This document shows positions 8,610 to 16,601 of a stretch of 64,000 nucleotides of DNA, piece by piece (the first letter of the stretch is position 1; every line of letters starts with the position of its first letter). The position numbers and the translations under genes are program-made. The stretch is from the NCBI GenBank assembly GCA_039191605.1, contig JBCCXL010000009.1, positions 186,001 to 250,000 on the forward strand. The letters are read 5' to 3'. This DNA comes from JBCCXL01 sp039191605. Lineage in GTDB: Bacteria; Acidobacteriota; Thermoanaerobaculia; Multivoradales; JAHZIX01. The notes below the pieces were generated by a model, which saw only the letters and a list, made by a program, of their open reading frames with translations, did no database searches and was not told the DNA's origin.

Positions 8610-9944
8610 ATGGGCGTATCGCCGAGCCCTGATAGATCCGAGCAGGATGCTCTGAACGCTCCCCCAGAAGGGCGAGGTGACGGCGCAGATCCGGTGCTAC
8701 AGATCGATCCGGGTGCACAGGGCTCCGCCAGTGCTCGCCCGGTGGACGCAGGGGAGCGAATCCTCAGCCTCGATGTGTTGAGGGGCGTGGCGGTGCTGGG
8801 CATTCTGGTGATGAATATCCAGGCCTTCTCCCAGGTCGCGGCGGCCTATTCCAATCCCTACGCTCTCGGTGAGCTGGTCGGCCTGCAATTTGGCGTGTGG
8901 GTGTTCACCCACCTCTTTTTCGAGCAGAAATTCCTCAGCGTTTTCTCCATCCTTTTCGGCGCCGGGGTCTATCTCATGACCCAGAGGGCGGACTCGAGGG
9001 GGGATCAGGCGCTGATGGTTCATCTGCGGCGAATGATGTGGCTGGTCCTTTTCGGCTTGGTGCACGCTTACCTTTTTTGGTGGGGGGACATTCTCTTCTC
9101 CTATGCCGTTTGCGGCGCCCTGATCTTTCCTTTCCGCCAACTTCAGCCGCGGGTACAGCTGCTCTTAGCCGCCGGTTTGGTGTGCGTTTGTCCGCTGCTT
9201 TTGACGGGGATGGGCTTAACCCTTCCTTTTTGGCCTGAAGAGGTTCATCGGGAGGCGGTGCAGCAATGGGAGCCGACGGCAGAGCAGGTGGTGGAGGAAA
9301 TCGAGACCTATCGTGGTTCCTGGTTCGGGCAGCTGGAGTTCCGAATTCCGGCTGCCTTCGCGCTCCAGACCTACGCCTTCTTCCTCTACTCCCTGTGGCG
9401 GGTGATGGCGATGATGTTTCTTGGCATCGTGCTCTTTCGGTGGGGAGTGCTCTCCGGAGAGGTCGAAGGGAAGTGGCTTCGGCGCCTGGGGATATTCGGT
9501 TTTGGGCTCGGCTTCCCCTTGGTGACGGTTGGCATTCTGCACAATCGCGCCCGGGGCTTCGATCATGACTTCTCGGTGTTCTTTGGTTTTCAATACAACT
9601 ATTGGGGCAGCGTGCTGGTGGCGCTGGGCTACATCGCCGTGATCGTGTCGCTGAGCCTCCGCAGCTCCTTCTTCCGCCGTCTGATGGCTCCGGTGGGAAG
9701 AATGGCCTTGACCAATTACCTCGCCCAGACGCTGATCTGCACCCTGCTCTTCTACGGTCACGGATTCGGCCTCTTTGCCGTCCTGAATCGCGCCGGGCAG
9801 CTGGGGGTTGTGTTGGTGCTGTGGGTGGTGCAGGTCGTCGCGTCCCATCTCTGGCTCCGTCGCTATCGTTTCGGCCCCTTCGAGTGGCTGTGGCGCAGTC
9901 TGACTTACAGCAAAGCGCAGCCGATGCGCGTGTCGCGATCCTAG
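8610..9944 (+). CDS. DUF418 (YeiB-type) integral membrane protein
   Basis: About 444 residues. The start may be ATG 8610 (GGAG 10 nt upstream) or GTG 8604 two codons earlier. After a polar ~50-residue N-terminus come about ten hydrophobic segments. Family hallmarks are the N-terminal L-S-L-D-V-L-R-G-V-A-V-L-G-I-L motif, L-F-G-A-G-V-Y-L-M, and the C-terminal G-P-F-E-W-L-W-R-S-L-T-Y of DUF418. The family is an inner-membrane acyltransferase-3-like group, thought to be involved in transport or envelope modification; the substrate is unknown. It is monocistronic here. Confidence 0.92.
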   Translation: MGVSPSPDRSEQDALNAPPEGRGDGADPVLQIDPGAQGSASARPVDAGERILSLDVLRGVAVLGILVMNIQAFSQVAAAYSNPYALGELVGLQFGVWVFTHLFFEQKFLSVFSILFGAGVYLMTQRADSRGDQALMVHLRRMMWLVLFGLVHAYLFWWGDILFSYAVCGALIFPFRQLQPRVQLLLAAGLVCVCPLLLTGMGLTLPFWPEEVHREAVQQWEPTAEQVVEEIETYRGSWFGQLEFRIPAAFALQTYAFFLYSLWRVMAMMFLGIVLFRWGVLSGEVEGKWLRRLGIFGFGLGFPLVTVGILHNRARGFDHDFSVFFGFQYNYWGSVLVALGYIAVIVSLSLRSSFFRRLMAPVGRMALTNYLAQTLICTLLFYGHGFGLFAVLNRAGQLGVVLVLWVVQVVASHLWLRRYRFGPFEWLWRSLTYSKAQPMRVSRS

Positions 9945-10251
9945 AGGTCTAGGTGCTTACGGTCCTCCGGCGATCGAGGCGAAGACAGAGCCATACCCCT
10001 TGCTGGCGGCAGTACTAGCGGCAGGACTAGGAGCGCCGTCATATTTGACGAACGCAGCTTCGAGATGCCCTGTATGCTTTTCCGAACGCTTTCGATCTGC
10101 CGCGTTCCAGGCCCTCGCTATTGCTTCCCGACTCGAGGAGGCGCCCATAGGTCGCTTCCACCCTGGCTAGCCGGCGCTTAGCGGCCCGCGGCTGTCGCTG
10201 GATGGACGATGTGCCCTGGGTCGGCATGCCTCTTGCCTCAATCAAGCCACG
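9945..10251. other. intergenic region
   Basis: No supported gene, terminator or repeat. It precedes the four-gene operon starting at 10252 and presumably contains its promoter. Confidence 0.45.
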
Positions 10252-12039
10252 ATGACTTCACGAGCACCTAACCCGAGCAGCGCCTCCGCCCTGCGACCTC
10301 TCCGTCCTTGGCGATGGAGAAGGGGCGGCGTAGGGGCGATATGCGATCCCGAGGAGCGCCGGCTGGCTAGCTGGTCCCGAGGGCGGGGAGCGTGGCTGGA
10401 TGGTCTAGGTACCAGTCTGGGTCGGTGGGTTGGAGGCGGCGGGCTCTCGCTCCCGGTCTTCTCGCTCCTTAGGCCCTCGCTCCTCGTGGTCCTGCTCTGG
10501 CTCTTCGCCGCCGCTGCTGCGGCAGAAGCCGGCGAAGGGGTTTCGGGCGGGCCGTCTGCTGCCTCTTCGGCAGGCTCGCTGAGCGCCGCTCAGCAGTCGA
10601 ATCAGGGGACGCAGCAGAAGGCCGACGGGAATGAGCGCTTCGACTCTCCCCAATTCTTCATCGAGTCGGTGATCGTCGAGGGGGCTCGGCGGGTCACCCC
10701 GGAGCTGTTGATCTCCGAGGCGGATCTCGAGGGAGGACGGGTCTACAGCGAGGCCGAGCTGCGGCGGGCGGCTTCTCGGGTCGATCGCCTACCCTTCGTG
10801 CAGCAGGCGGATTTCGCCTTGCGCAAGGGTAGCGAGCGGGGCCGTTATCAGCTGGTGGTGACGGTGAAGGAGATCCGTCGCTTCTTCTTCGGAGCGGATC
10901 TAGTAGCGCGTCTCTACGACGAGGCGGTGGTGACGTCGGCTCTGGAGACCGAGAGCAGCGACTCGAGGGCGGCGCTGCTCGCCGGCGTGCGCTTCTTCGT
11001 CGGCGATTACGGCGTGCTTCATTTTGCCGCCGGAGGCTCGGAACCAGGCTTTGGCTACACTCGGTATCGGCTCTTCGGTCGGCGCGCCCTGCTTCATCTC
11101 TCGTGGGCTGAGCAGCGCTGCGATCAGGATAGCGAAGTGCTCGGCTTGGGGGACGGCTGCTACAGCACGGTCTTCTCCCAGAGCCTGGATCCCGGCCTCT
11201 CCCGCTGGTTCGGCACCGGCGATTCGGAGACCTGGCGACTGGAGCTCGGCTGGCCCCTGCGCCGAGACGACAGCCTGCGGCTCTCGGCGCGCTGGCGCAG
11301 CAGCGAGCAGGGCAATCGGGCGAGGGTGGTCTCCCCGATCTTCTCCACCGATAGCTTCAGCTACGAGGATCTCGAGCATTCGCGGGTGGATCTCAACGTC
11401 GTACGGGACACCACCGACGATTCGGTGATGCCCCGGCGGGGGGATCGCTTGAGCGCCGGGATCTCCTGGCGTCGTCTCGAGGCGGATCTGACCTATCGCC
11501 GCTTCGCCTTCCTCACCCTGCCGGCTCCAAGCTTCCCTGCACCGGGCGTCCCCGCACCGGGGGCGCCGGCGGTGGACCCGCTGGCGGAAGACATCTTAGT
11601 GCTGCCGCGGACCGAGACGGAGCTCTGGCTGCTGAGCGCGTCCGCCGGCCGCTTCTGGCCCCGGGGTCAGCGTCACGTGCTCTCCGCGGCGCTGCGGGTG
11701 GGGATCGGAAGCAACCAGCTGCGGGACTACCCGCGTCCGCCGGAGCGCGACGAGCCGGTGTCGGCGCTGGAGCTGGTGGACGATTCGATCACCGTCACTC
11801 AGGCCAGCGTGCGCTTGGGACACGCCCTGGAGCTCTACACTCAGCGGCCGCGCACCTGGGGGCGGATGCGTTGGGAAACCTCCGTGCTGTGGCGGCGGGA
11901 TGGGATCTCCCCCGACCTCGCGCTGCGGGGGCGCCCGGAGGCGCGCTGGACGTTGGAGACCGGCCTCGCGGTATCCAGCTCCTGGGGCCTGTTCCGCTTC
12001 GGCTTCGCCTATCAGGACTTCACGGGAGTGTTGCGATGA
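10252..12039 (+). CDS. POTRA-containing outer membrane beta-barrel protein
   Basis: 595 residues from ATG 10252. A hydrophobic export signal lies unusually deep (about residues 65-100, ending in an Ala-rich run), and no alternative ATG/GTG/TTG is available close to it, so the long basic pre-region is odd. A POTRA-like domain follows (about 140-210: F-F-I-E-S-V-I-V-E-G-A-R-R-V ... L-V-V-T-V-K-E-I), then a long stretch of alternating strands ending in aromatic/hydrophobic residues, as in Omp85/FhaC-type barrels. A Pro/Ala-rich loop (about 420-440) interrupts the barrel. It is the first gene of an operon: its TGA overlaps the next ATG (ATGA). Confidence 0.78.
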   Translation: MTSRAPNPSSASALRPLRPWRWRRGGVGAICDPEERRLASWSRGRGAWLDGLGTSLGRWVGGGGLSLPVFSLLRPSLLVVLLWLFAAAAAAEAGEGVSGGPSAASSAGSLSAAQQSNQGTQQKADGNERFDSPQFFIESVIVEGARRVTPELLISEADLEGGRVYSEAELRRAASRVDRLPFVQQADFALRKGSERGRYQLVVTVKEIRRFFFGADLVARLYDEAVVTSALETESSDSRAALLAGVRFFVGDYGVLHFAAGGSEPGFGYTRYRLFGRRALLHLSWAEQRCDQDSEVLGLGDGCYSTVFSQSLDPGLSRWFGTGDSETWRLELGWPLRRDDSLRLSARWRSSEQGNRARVVSPIFSTDSFSYEDLEHSRVDLNVVRDTTDDSVMPRRGDRLSAGISWRRLEADLTYRRFAFLTLPAPSFPAPGVPAPGAPAVDPLAEDILVLPRTETELWLLSASAGRFWPRGQRHVLSAALRVGIGSNQLRDYPRPPERDEPVSALELVDDSITVTQASVRLGHALELYTQRPRTWGRMRWETSVLWRRDGISPDLALRGRPEARWTLETGLAVSSSWGLFRFGFAYQDFTGVLR

Positions 12040-12725
12040 TAGGTCGTCGCTACATCCTGGAGTCTCGGCGCTCAGTGGGCCGGTCTCTCGCCGTGCTGCT
12101 GGTGGCCCTGCTGGGGTTGCTGTGGAGCCATGAGGCTCTGCAAGCCCAGCCGGCGCAGCCGCTCCGACTGGAGACCGCCGGGCAGCGGATCGAGCTCGTG
12201 GGCCTGCCGCCGGTGCTCGACGAGGCGCCGGTTCGCCGCCAGCTGGACAGTGGCCTCACCGCCACTTTCGCTCTCACCGTGACCCCCTCCGAGGGCGAGG
12301 TCGGCGGCGCCCGGGTCGAGGTGCGCTACGAGCTGTGGGACGAGGTGTACCTGGCGCAGGCGGTGGGGGTGAATGGCGGCGTGGTGCGGCAGGAGCTAGC
12401 GGACCTCGAGGCTCTCGCCCAATGGTGGCGAGAGCTGCGTCTCCCGGTGCTGGAAGGCGCCGCGGATCTACCGGCGGCGATTCGCCTGGATCTCGTCCCC
12501 TTCTCGGAGGCGGAGGAACAGGACACTCGCCGCTGGCTGACGGCGTCGATGGCGCCGGATGGGGACGAGGCGCGGGAGCTCGGCGCGGATCTCGAGGGCG
12601 GAGAGAGCCTGGGGAAGGTCTTCAACGTGCTGATGGCGACCTCGATCCGGCGCCGGGCGGTGTTCTCCCAGGAGTGGATGGTCTCTCGGATCGCTCCTCC
12701 GAGACCCGCGGGAGATCCACCTTGA
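12036..12725 (+). CDS. exported protein, DUF4390-like
   Basis: 229 residues; ATG 12036 overlaps the upstream stop by 4 bp. An N-terminal membrane/signal segment (about residues 17-38, ending A-L-Q-A-Q) is followed by a beta-rich domain with F-A-L-T-V-T and V-R-Y-E-L-W-D-E-V. Size, fold impression and position directly before an NtrY-like kinase and an NtrX-like regulator recall the DUF4390 proteins found in the same place in beta-proteobacteria; this is inference from synteny. The C-terminal part carries V-F-S-Q-E-W. The function of the family is unknown; it probably acts in the periplasm. Confidence 0.7.
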   Translation: MIGRRYILESRRSVGRSLAVLLVALLGLLWSHEALQAQPAQPLRLETAGQRIELVGLPPVLDEAPVRRQLDSGLTATFALTVTPSEGEVGGARVEVRYELWDEVYLAQAVGVNGGVVRQELADLEALAQWWRELRLPVLEGAADLPAAIRLDLVPFSEAEEQDTRRWLTASMAPDGDEARELGADLEGGESLGKVFNVLMATSIRRRAVFSQEWMVSRIAPPRPAGDPP

Positions 12726-12756
12726 GGCGCCGGCTCGCTGCGGTGGGAGATCTCTC

Positions 12757-14097
12757 ATGAGCCGGAGCTCGTGGGTTTCTGCGCTGGTGGTTTTCGCCTT
12801 GGCGGCCACCGCCGCCGTGCTGCTGCTGGGCTTTCAGCAGCAGCTGAGCTCTTCGTGGCTGACCTTCGGCACCCATCCCCAAGTGCTCGAGCAGCTGGAC
12901 GATTCGCTGGAAGATCTCAAGACCCTCGGTCGCCTCGACCCAGAACAGCGGGCTCTCTACCGCCAGCGCTTCGAGCAAACTCAGCAGCTGCGTAACCGGC
13001 TGGAGATCCTCTCCCGTAGTCGTCAGGACTTGGTGCGCCGCTACCAGCAGATCCTAGGGGCTCTCTTTCTCGCCGCCGCCGTCGTGGTGGCCGCCGCCGC
13101 GGTAGCCAGGCATCGCCTACAGGCGGCCCGTCTCGCCCGGCTGCGAAGCGCGCTGGAAGCGCTGGCGGTGGGGCGCACGGAGCTCGAGCCGGTGGCCGTC
13201 GGCGGTGGCACCCTGGGCCGCATCGCTACGATGATCGAGAGCACGTCGAAGGTGATGGCGAGGGATCGCCGCCGGCTGGCTGCGCTCGACAATCTCTCCT
13301 CGTGGCAGGAGGCGGCGCGGCGGCACGCCCACGAGATGCGCACCCCTCTCACTGGAGCATCCCTCGAGCTGGGGCGAGTGATCTCGTCGCTGGAAACGAG
13401 CCGAGAGCCGCCCGGCGAGACGGCGCTGGCGGCGGCCCGCAGTGCCGAGCAGGAGCTCCAGCGGCTGGGTCAGTTCACCCGGGCTTTCACCTCCTTCGCG
13501 CGCCTGCCGGAGCCCCGCCGGGTGCTCGTCGACCTCGGAGCCCTGGTGGAGGAATTCGTCACCACCTTTGGCGAGGCGTGGCCTCTGCTCTCGCTGGAGC
13601 TGAGGAGGCCGTCGTCGGCTGCCGAGGGCCCTTGGGCGAAGGTCGATCGGGAGATGCTGCGGCAGGTCTTCGTCAATCTCTGCGACAACAGCGCGAGGGC
13701 GATGGAGGATATGCGGCGCGAGGCGGGGCGGGTGGTGATCTCCTTTTCCTCGGTGGGCGAAGGCGGGCTAGAGAAGGTGGTGGGAATCTTGGTGGAAGAT
13801 GACGGCCCGGGAGTGGCGCAGGAGCTGGCGCCGCGCCTCTTCGAGCCCTATGTTTCCAGCCGCCAGGTAGGGGAGGGAATGGGGCTGGGCCTGGCGATCT
13901 GTCGCAAGATTCTGCTGGATCACGGCGGTGACCTGGAGCTCCTCTCCGCTCGCGGTGAGCTGGGCGGAGCGCTCTTCCGGCTGACCCTGCCCCGAGAGGA
14001 TTCGCCGGCTTCTGCCGCGGAGGCGAGCTCCCGCGGGGGGGCCTCTTCCGCGCGAAAGGCGGCATTGGTTGCATCCGGCCCTGGAGAGCCCCGATGA
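12757..14097 (+). CDS. sensor histidine kinase (NtrY-like)
   Basis: 446 residues. TM1 is at about 8-28 and TM2 at about 99-117, with a short helical periplasmic region between them and a HAMP-like linker. The phospho-acceptor is His192 in H-E-M-R-T-P-L. The N box is N-L-C-D-N-S-A-R-A-M, G1 is E-D-D-G-P-G-V, and G2 is G-M-G-L-G-L-A-I-C. It starts 31 bp after the preceding gene and overlaps the next by 4 bp (ATGA), so kinase and regulator are co-translated. Likely signal: something sensed at the envelope, given the operon's two exported partners. Confidence 0.92.
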   Translation: MSRSSWVSALVVFALAATAAVLLLGFQQQLSSSWLTFGTHPQVLEQLDDSLEDLKTLGRLDPEQRALYRQRFEQTQQLRNRLEILSRSRQDLVRRYQQILGALFLAAAVVVAAAAVARHRLQAARLARLRSALEALAVGRTELEPVAVGGGTLGRIATMIESTSKVMARDRRRLAALDNLSSWQEAARRHAHEMRTPLTGASLELGRVISSLETSREPPGETALAAARSAEQELQRLGQFTRAFTSFARLPEPRRVLVDLGALVEEFVTTFGEAWPLLSLELRRPSSAAEGPWAKVDREMLRQVFVNLCDNSARAMEDMRREAGRVVISFSSVGEGGLEKVVGILVEDDGPGVAQELAPRLFEPYVSSRQVGEGMGLGLAICRKILLDHGGDLELLSARGELGGALFRLTLPREDSPASAAEASSRGGASSARKAALVASGPGEPR

Positions 14098-15572
14098 CTC
14101 AGGTTTACGTGGTCGAAGACGATCCTAAGATCCGCGCCAACCTCCTCTTTCAGCTGCGAGATGAAGGCTACGCTCCGACGGCTTTCGAGTCCGCCGAAGC
14201 GGTTCTGGGGCGCCTCGATTCGGCGGGGCCGCCCCAGCTGCTGCTGCTCGATGTCCGCCTTCCCGGCAGGAGCGGCCTCGACTTGGTTCGTCAGCTCACC
14301 GCCGAAGAACGGCTGCCGCCGACGGTGATCCTCTCCGGGGAGGCCTCGATCTCCGAGACCGTCGAAGCGCTGCGGCTAGGAGTGCACGATTTCATCGAGA
14401 AGCCCTTTACCAAGGAGCGTCTGCTGCAGAGTCTGGCGAACGCTTTGGAGGCGCATTCGCTGCGCCGCCAGGTGACGGATCTACGAACCGAGCTGGGGCG
14501 GGAGCTGCTGGGCGATTCCGCGGCGATGGCGAGACTGCGCAAGCTGGTGGCAAAGGCGGCGCCCACCGACGGCAGGGTGCTGATCCGGGGCGAGAGCGGG
14601 ACCGGGAAGGAGCTGGTGGCAGACGCCCTCCACGTCGCCAGTCACCGGTGCCAGGGACCCTTGATCAAGATCAACTGCGCGGCGATTCCGGCGTCGATGG
14701 TCGAGGGGGAGCTCTTCGGCCACGTTCGCGGCGCGTTCACCGACGCTCGGGCAGACAAGGCCGGGCTCTTCGAGGAAGCCCACGGCGGCTCGCTCTTCCT
14801 CGACGAGATCGGCGATATGCCGCTGGAGCTCCAGGGGCGGCTGCTGCGGGTGCTGGAGGACGGCCAGGTGCGCCGTCTCGGCGAGACCCGGCACCGTCAG
14901 GTGGACGTGCGCCTGATTGCCGCGACCCATCAGGATCTCGAGGCTCGGGTGCAGGAAGGCCATTTTCGCGAGGACCTTTTCTTTCGCCTCGCCCATCTGC
15001 CGATCGAGATTCCGCCGCTGCGGGAGCGGGAGGGAGATATCCCTCTACTCTTCGACCACTTTCTCGCCCTCTACCGTCGACGCCACGGCACCCGGCGATT
15101 GCGGGTGGATCCAGAACTCTATGACTCCTTGGCGACCTACCCCTGGCCGGGAAACGTCCGGGAGCTGCAGTCCCTGGCGCAGCGCCTCACGGTGTTTGGC
15201 GAAGATCCCCTCGATATCGAGCAGCTGCCGCGGGCGATGTTGAGCTCCCTCCGCGGGGCCTCCTCGCAGGAGCCTGGCACCTATGCCTCTGGACAGGGGC
15301 CCGGAGAACAGGTGCCTGGCACCGAAGCCTCTGAAGAATCAGACCCCTGGCTCTTCGGCTCCGGTACAGGCTCCCTGCTGCGTTTGCCGCCCGGGCTTCC
15401 GCCTTGGGATCTGCGGGAATTACGGCGGCGAGTGGAGGCGGAATATCTGGAGTCGGTGCTCGAGCACACCGGCTGGAATTTTGCTGCTGCCGCGCGACAT
15501 CTCGGGCTGCGGCGGACCTACCTCCACCAGAAGGCCGGCGCCTTAGGAATTCGGCGCCCGGACTCCGACTGA
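14094..15572 (+). CDS. sigma-54 dependent response regulator (NtrC/NtrX family)
   Basis: 492 residues. The receiver domain (1-120) has acidic E8/D9/D10 and phospho-acceptor Asp53 in L-L-D-V-R-L-P-G. The AAA+ domain (about 140-370) has Walker A G-E-S-G-T-G-K-E (166-173) and the sigma-54 contact loop G-A-F-T-D-A at 213-218 (a D in place of the usual second G). The C-terminal Fis-type helix-turn-helix is at about 455-490. It activates sigma-54 promoters when phosphorylated by the adjacent kinase. The linker between AAA+ and HTH (about 385-425) is low-complexity and encoded partly by two REP-like palindromes (15270-15323), an unusual insertion. It is the last gene of the operon. Confidence 0.95.
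   Translation: MTQVYVVEDDPKIRANLLFQLRDEGYAPTAFESAEAVLGRLDSAGPPQLLLLDVRLPGRSGLDLVRQLTAEERLPPTVILSGEASISETVEALRLGVHDFIEKPFTKERLLQSLANALEAHSLRRQVTDLRTELGRELLGDSAAMARLRKLVAKAAPTDGRVLIRGESGTGKELVADALHVASHRCQGPLIKINCAAIPASMVEGELFGHVRGAFTDARADKAGLFEEAHGGSLFLDEIGDMPLELQGRLLRVLEDGQVRRLGETRHRQVDVRLIAATHQDLEARVQEGHFREDLFFRLAHLPIEIPPLREREGDIPLLFDHFLALYRRRHGTRRLRVDPELYDSLATYPWPGNVRELQSLAQRLTVFGEDPLDIEQLPRAMLSSLRGASSQEPGTYASGQGPGEQVPGTEASEESDPWLFGSGTGSLLRLPPGLPPWDLRELRRRVEAEYLESVLEHTGWNFAAAARHLGLRRTYLHQKAGALGIRRPDSD
15270..15323 (-). repeat. pair of REP-like palindromes inside a coding sequence
   Basis: GAGCCTGGCACC at 15270-15281 and GGTGCCTGGCACC at 15311-15323, 41 bp apart start to start. They are in frame within the sigma-54 regulator and encode E-P-G-T and V-P-G-T in its linker. 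The second is a perfect palindrome around one central base. Confidence 0.7.
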
Positions 15573-15658
15573 GGTCAGCGCCGGGCCGTTCTCGTTCCGG
15601 GCCTTTTTCTTGGTGAAGCCGACCGTTGAGCCGGTCGCGGCGGTTGGCCTAAAACCAA

Positions 15659-15683
15659 CAACCGGGGCTATCGGCCCCGGTTG
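15659..15683 (-). terminator. strong hairpin, terminator of PDZ gene
   Basis: CAACCGGGGC / GCCCCGGTTG, a 10-bp perfect stem with a 5-nt loop. It lies 28 bp beyond the stop of the minus-strand PDZ gene and may also stop transcription coming from the sigma-54 operon. The T tail is weak. Confidence 0.7.
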
Positions 15684-15710
15684 GGAAAGAGCACGAGAAC
15701 AGAGCTGAAA

Positions 15711-16292
15711 TCAGCGGTTCTTTTCGGCCACCTGAGTGCCTTCGGAGCCGTAGTTGCTGCGAGCCTTTTCCAGCCACTGAGCGAGAACAGCCTCGGGGAC
15801 CGGCGCCAGGGCGACGGCGACCTGCTTCTTGTTGCCATCTCGGAGCACGGTGTAGGTCACCTCGTCGCCTACCGACAGCTTGGCCTTGGCGGCTTTGAGC
15901 TCCTTCTTGTTCTTTGCCTTCAGCGGGATGCCGTTGAGGGCCAGGAGCACGTCTCCGGAACGCAGGCCGGCCTGGTAGGCGGGGCTGGAGCTGGCAACCT
16001 CGGTGACCGCGTAGCGACCCTCTTCGTTCTTTTCGGTGGTCAGGCCAGTCCAGCCATAGGAACGATACTTGGCGGCCATCGCCTTCTCATCGAAGTGTCC
16101 CTTCGAGTGGCTGGCACCGTGCTGGTTCTTCTCGTGACTCTTGTCCTTCTTGGCGTAATGCCCCTTGTCTCCGCCGGGCGCCGCGGTGGCGGCTTCGGCG
16201 GCAAGAAGGGTGCTACCGGGAGTTAGAAATACCAGAGCGAGGGCGGCGATACCGGCGAGGGCGGTGGACAGGCGCAGGGTCTTGAACATCAT
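15711..16292 (-). CDS. secreted PDZ-domain protein
   Basis: 193 residues. ATG 16292 has AGGAG 6 nt upstream. Signal peptide about 1-32 (A-L-A-L-V-F ... L-L-A-A-E-A), then a His/Lys-rich linker (about 40-75), then one PDZ domain (about 85-165) with the A-G-L-R-S-G-D-V-L-L-A-L-N-G-I signature. There is no protease domain, so it is a stand-alone periplasmic PDZ protein rather than a DegP-type enzyme. It may scaffold or bind unfolded C-termini. The His-rich linker could bind metal (inference). Confidence 0.85.
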   Translation of the reverse strand: MMFKTLRLSTALAGIAALALVFLTPGSTLLAAEAATAAPGGDKGHYAKKDKSHEKNQHGASHSKGHFDEKAMAAKYRSYGWTGLTTEKNEEGRYAVTEVASSSPAYQAGLRSGDVLLALNGIPLKAKNKKELKAAKAKLSVGDEVTYTVLRDGNKKQVAVALAPVPEAVLAQWLEKARSNYGSEGTQVAEKNR

Positions 16293-16601
16293 TCGTCTCC
16301 TGGGAGTTAGGGGAACCGAGGTTGTCGAGAGGCCGTTTCGAAGCTCTCGAACACGATGGAGACGATGCTAGGGAGCGCTGGTGTGAATGTCCTCCAGGAA
16401 TCGTCATAAGTTGTGAAGGATGTAAAGGATCTGTGAACTCGAGGGACGAGACCAGGGGAAGGTAGATACCTTCAGGGTGCCGAGATGGGCTCTGAGGTTG
16501 GAACCTCTGGAGCCGGACTGCGTACCCACTACCAGCGAGCCGTTCATCATGTATGTCTACTTCTTCTCTCTGCAGAATTCTTCAGCGCGGGCCTTCGCGC
16601 C

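Noticed and set aside
14647..14659. GGTGCCAGGGACC inside the AAA+ domain of the sigma-54 regulator
   Set aside because: It encodes the conserved region before I-K-I-N-C-A-A, so the match is probably chance or codon-driven rather than a mobile REP.
15573..15612. Possible terminator directly after the sigma-54 regulator (GGGCC ... GGGCCTTTTTC)
   Set aside because: The repeated GGGCC halves give only a 4-bp stem; the stronger hairpin at 15659-15683 is the better candidate.
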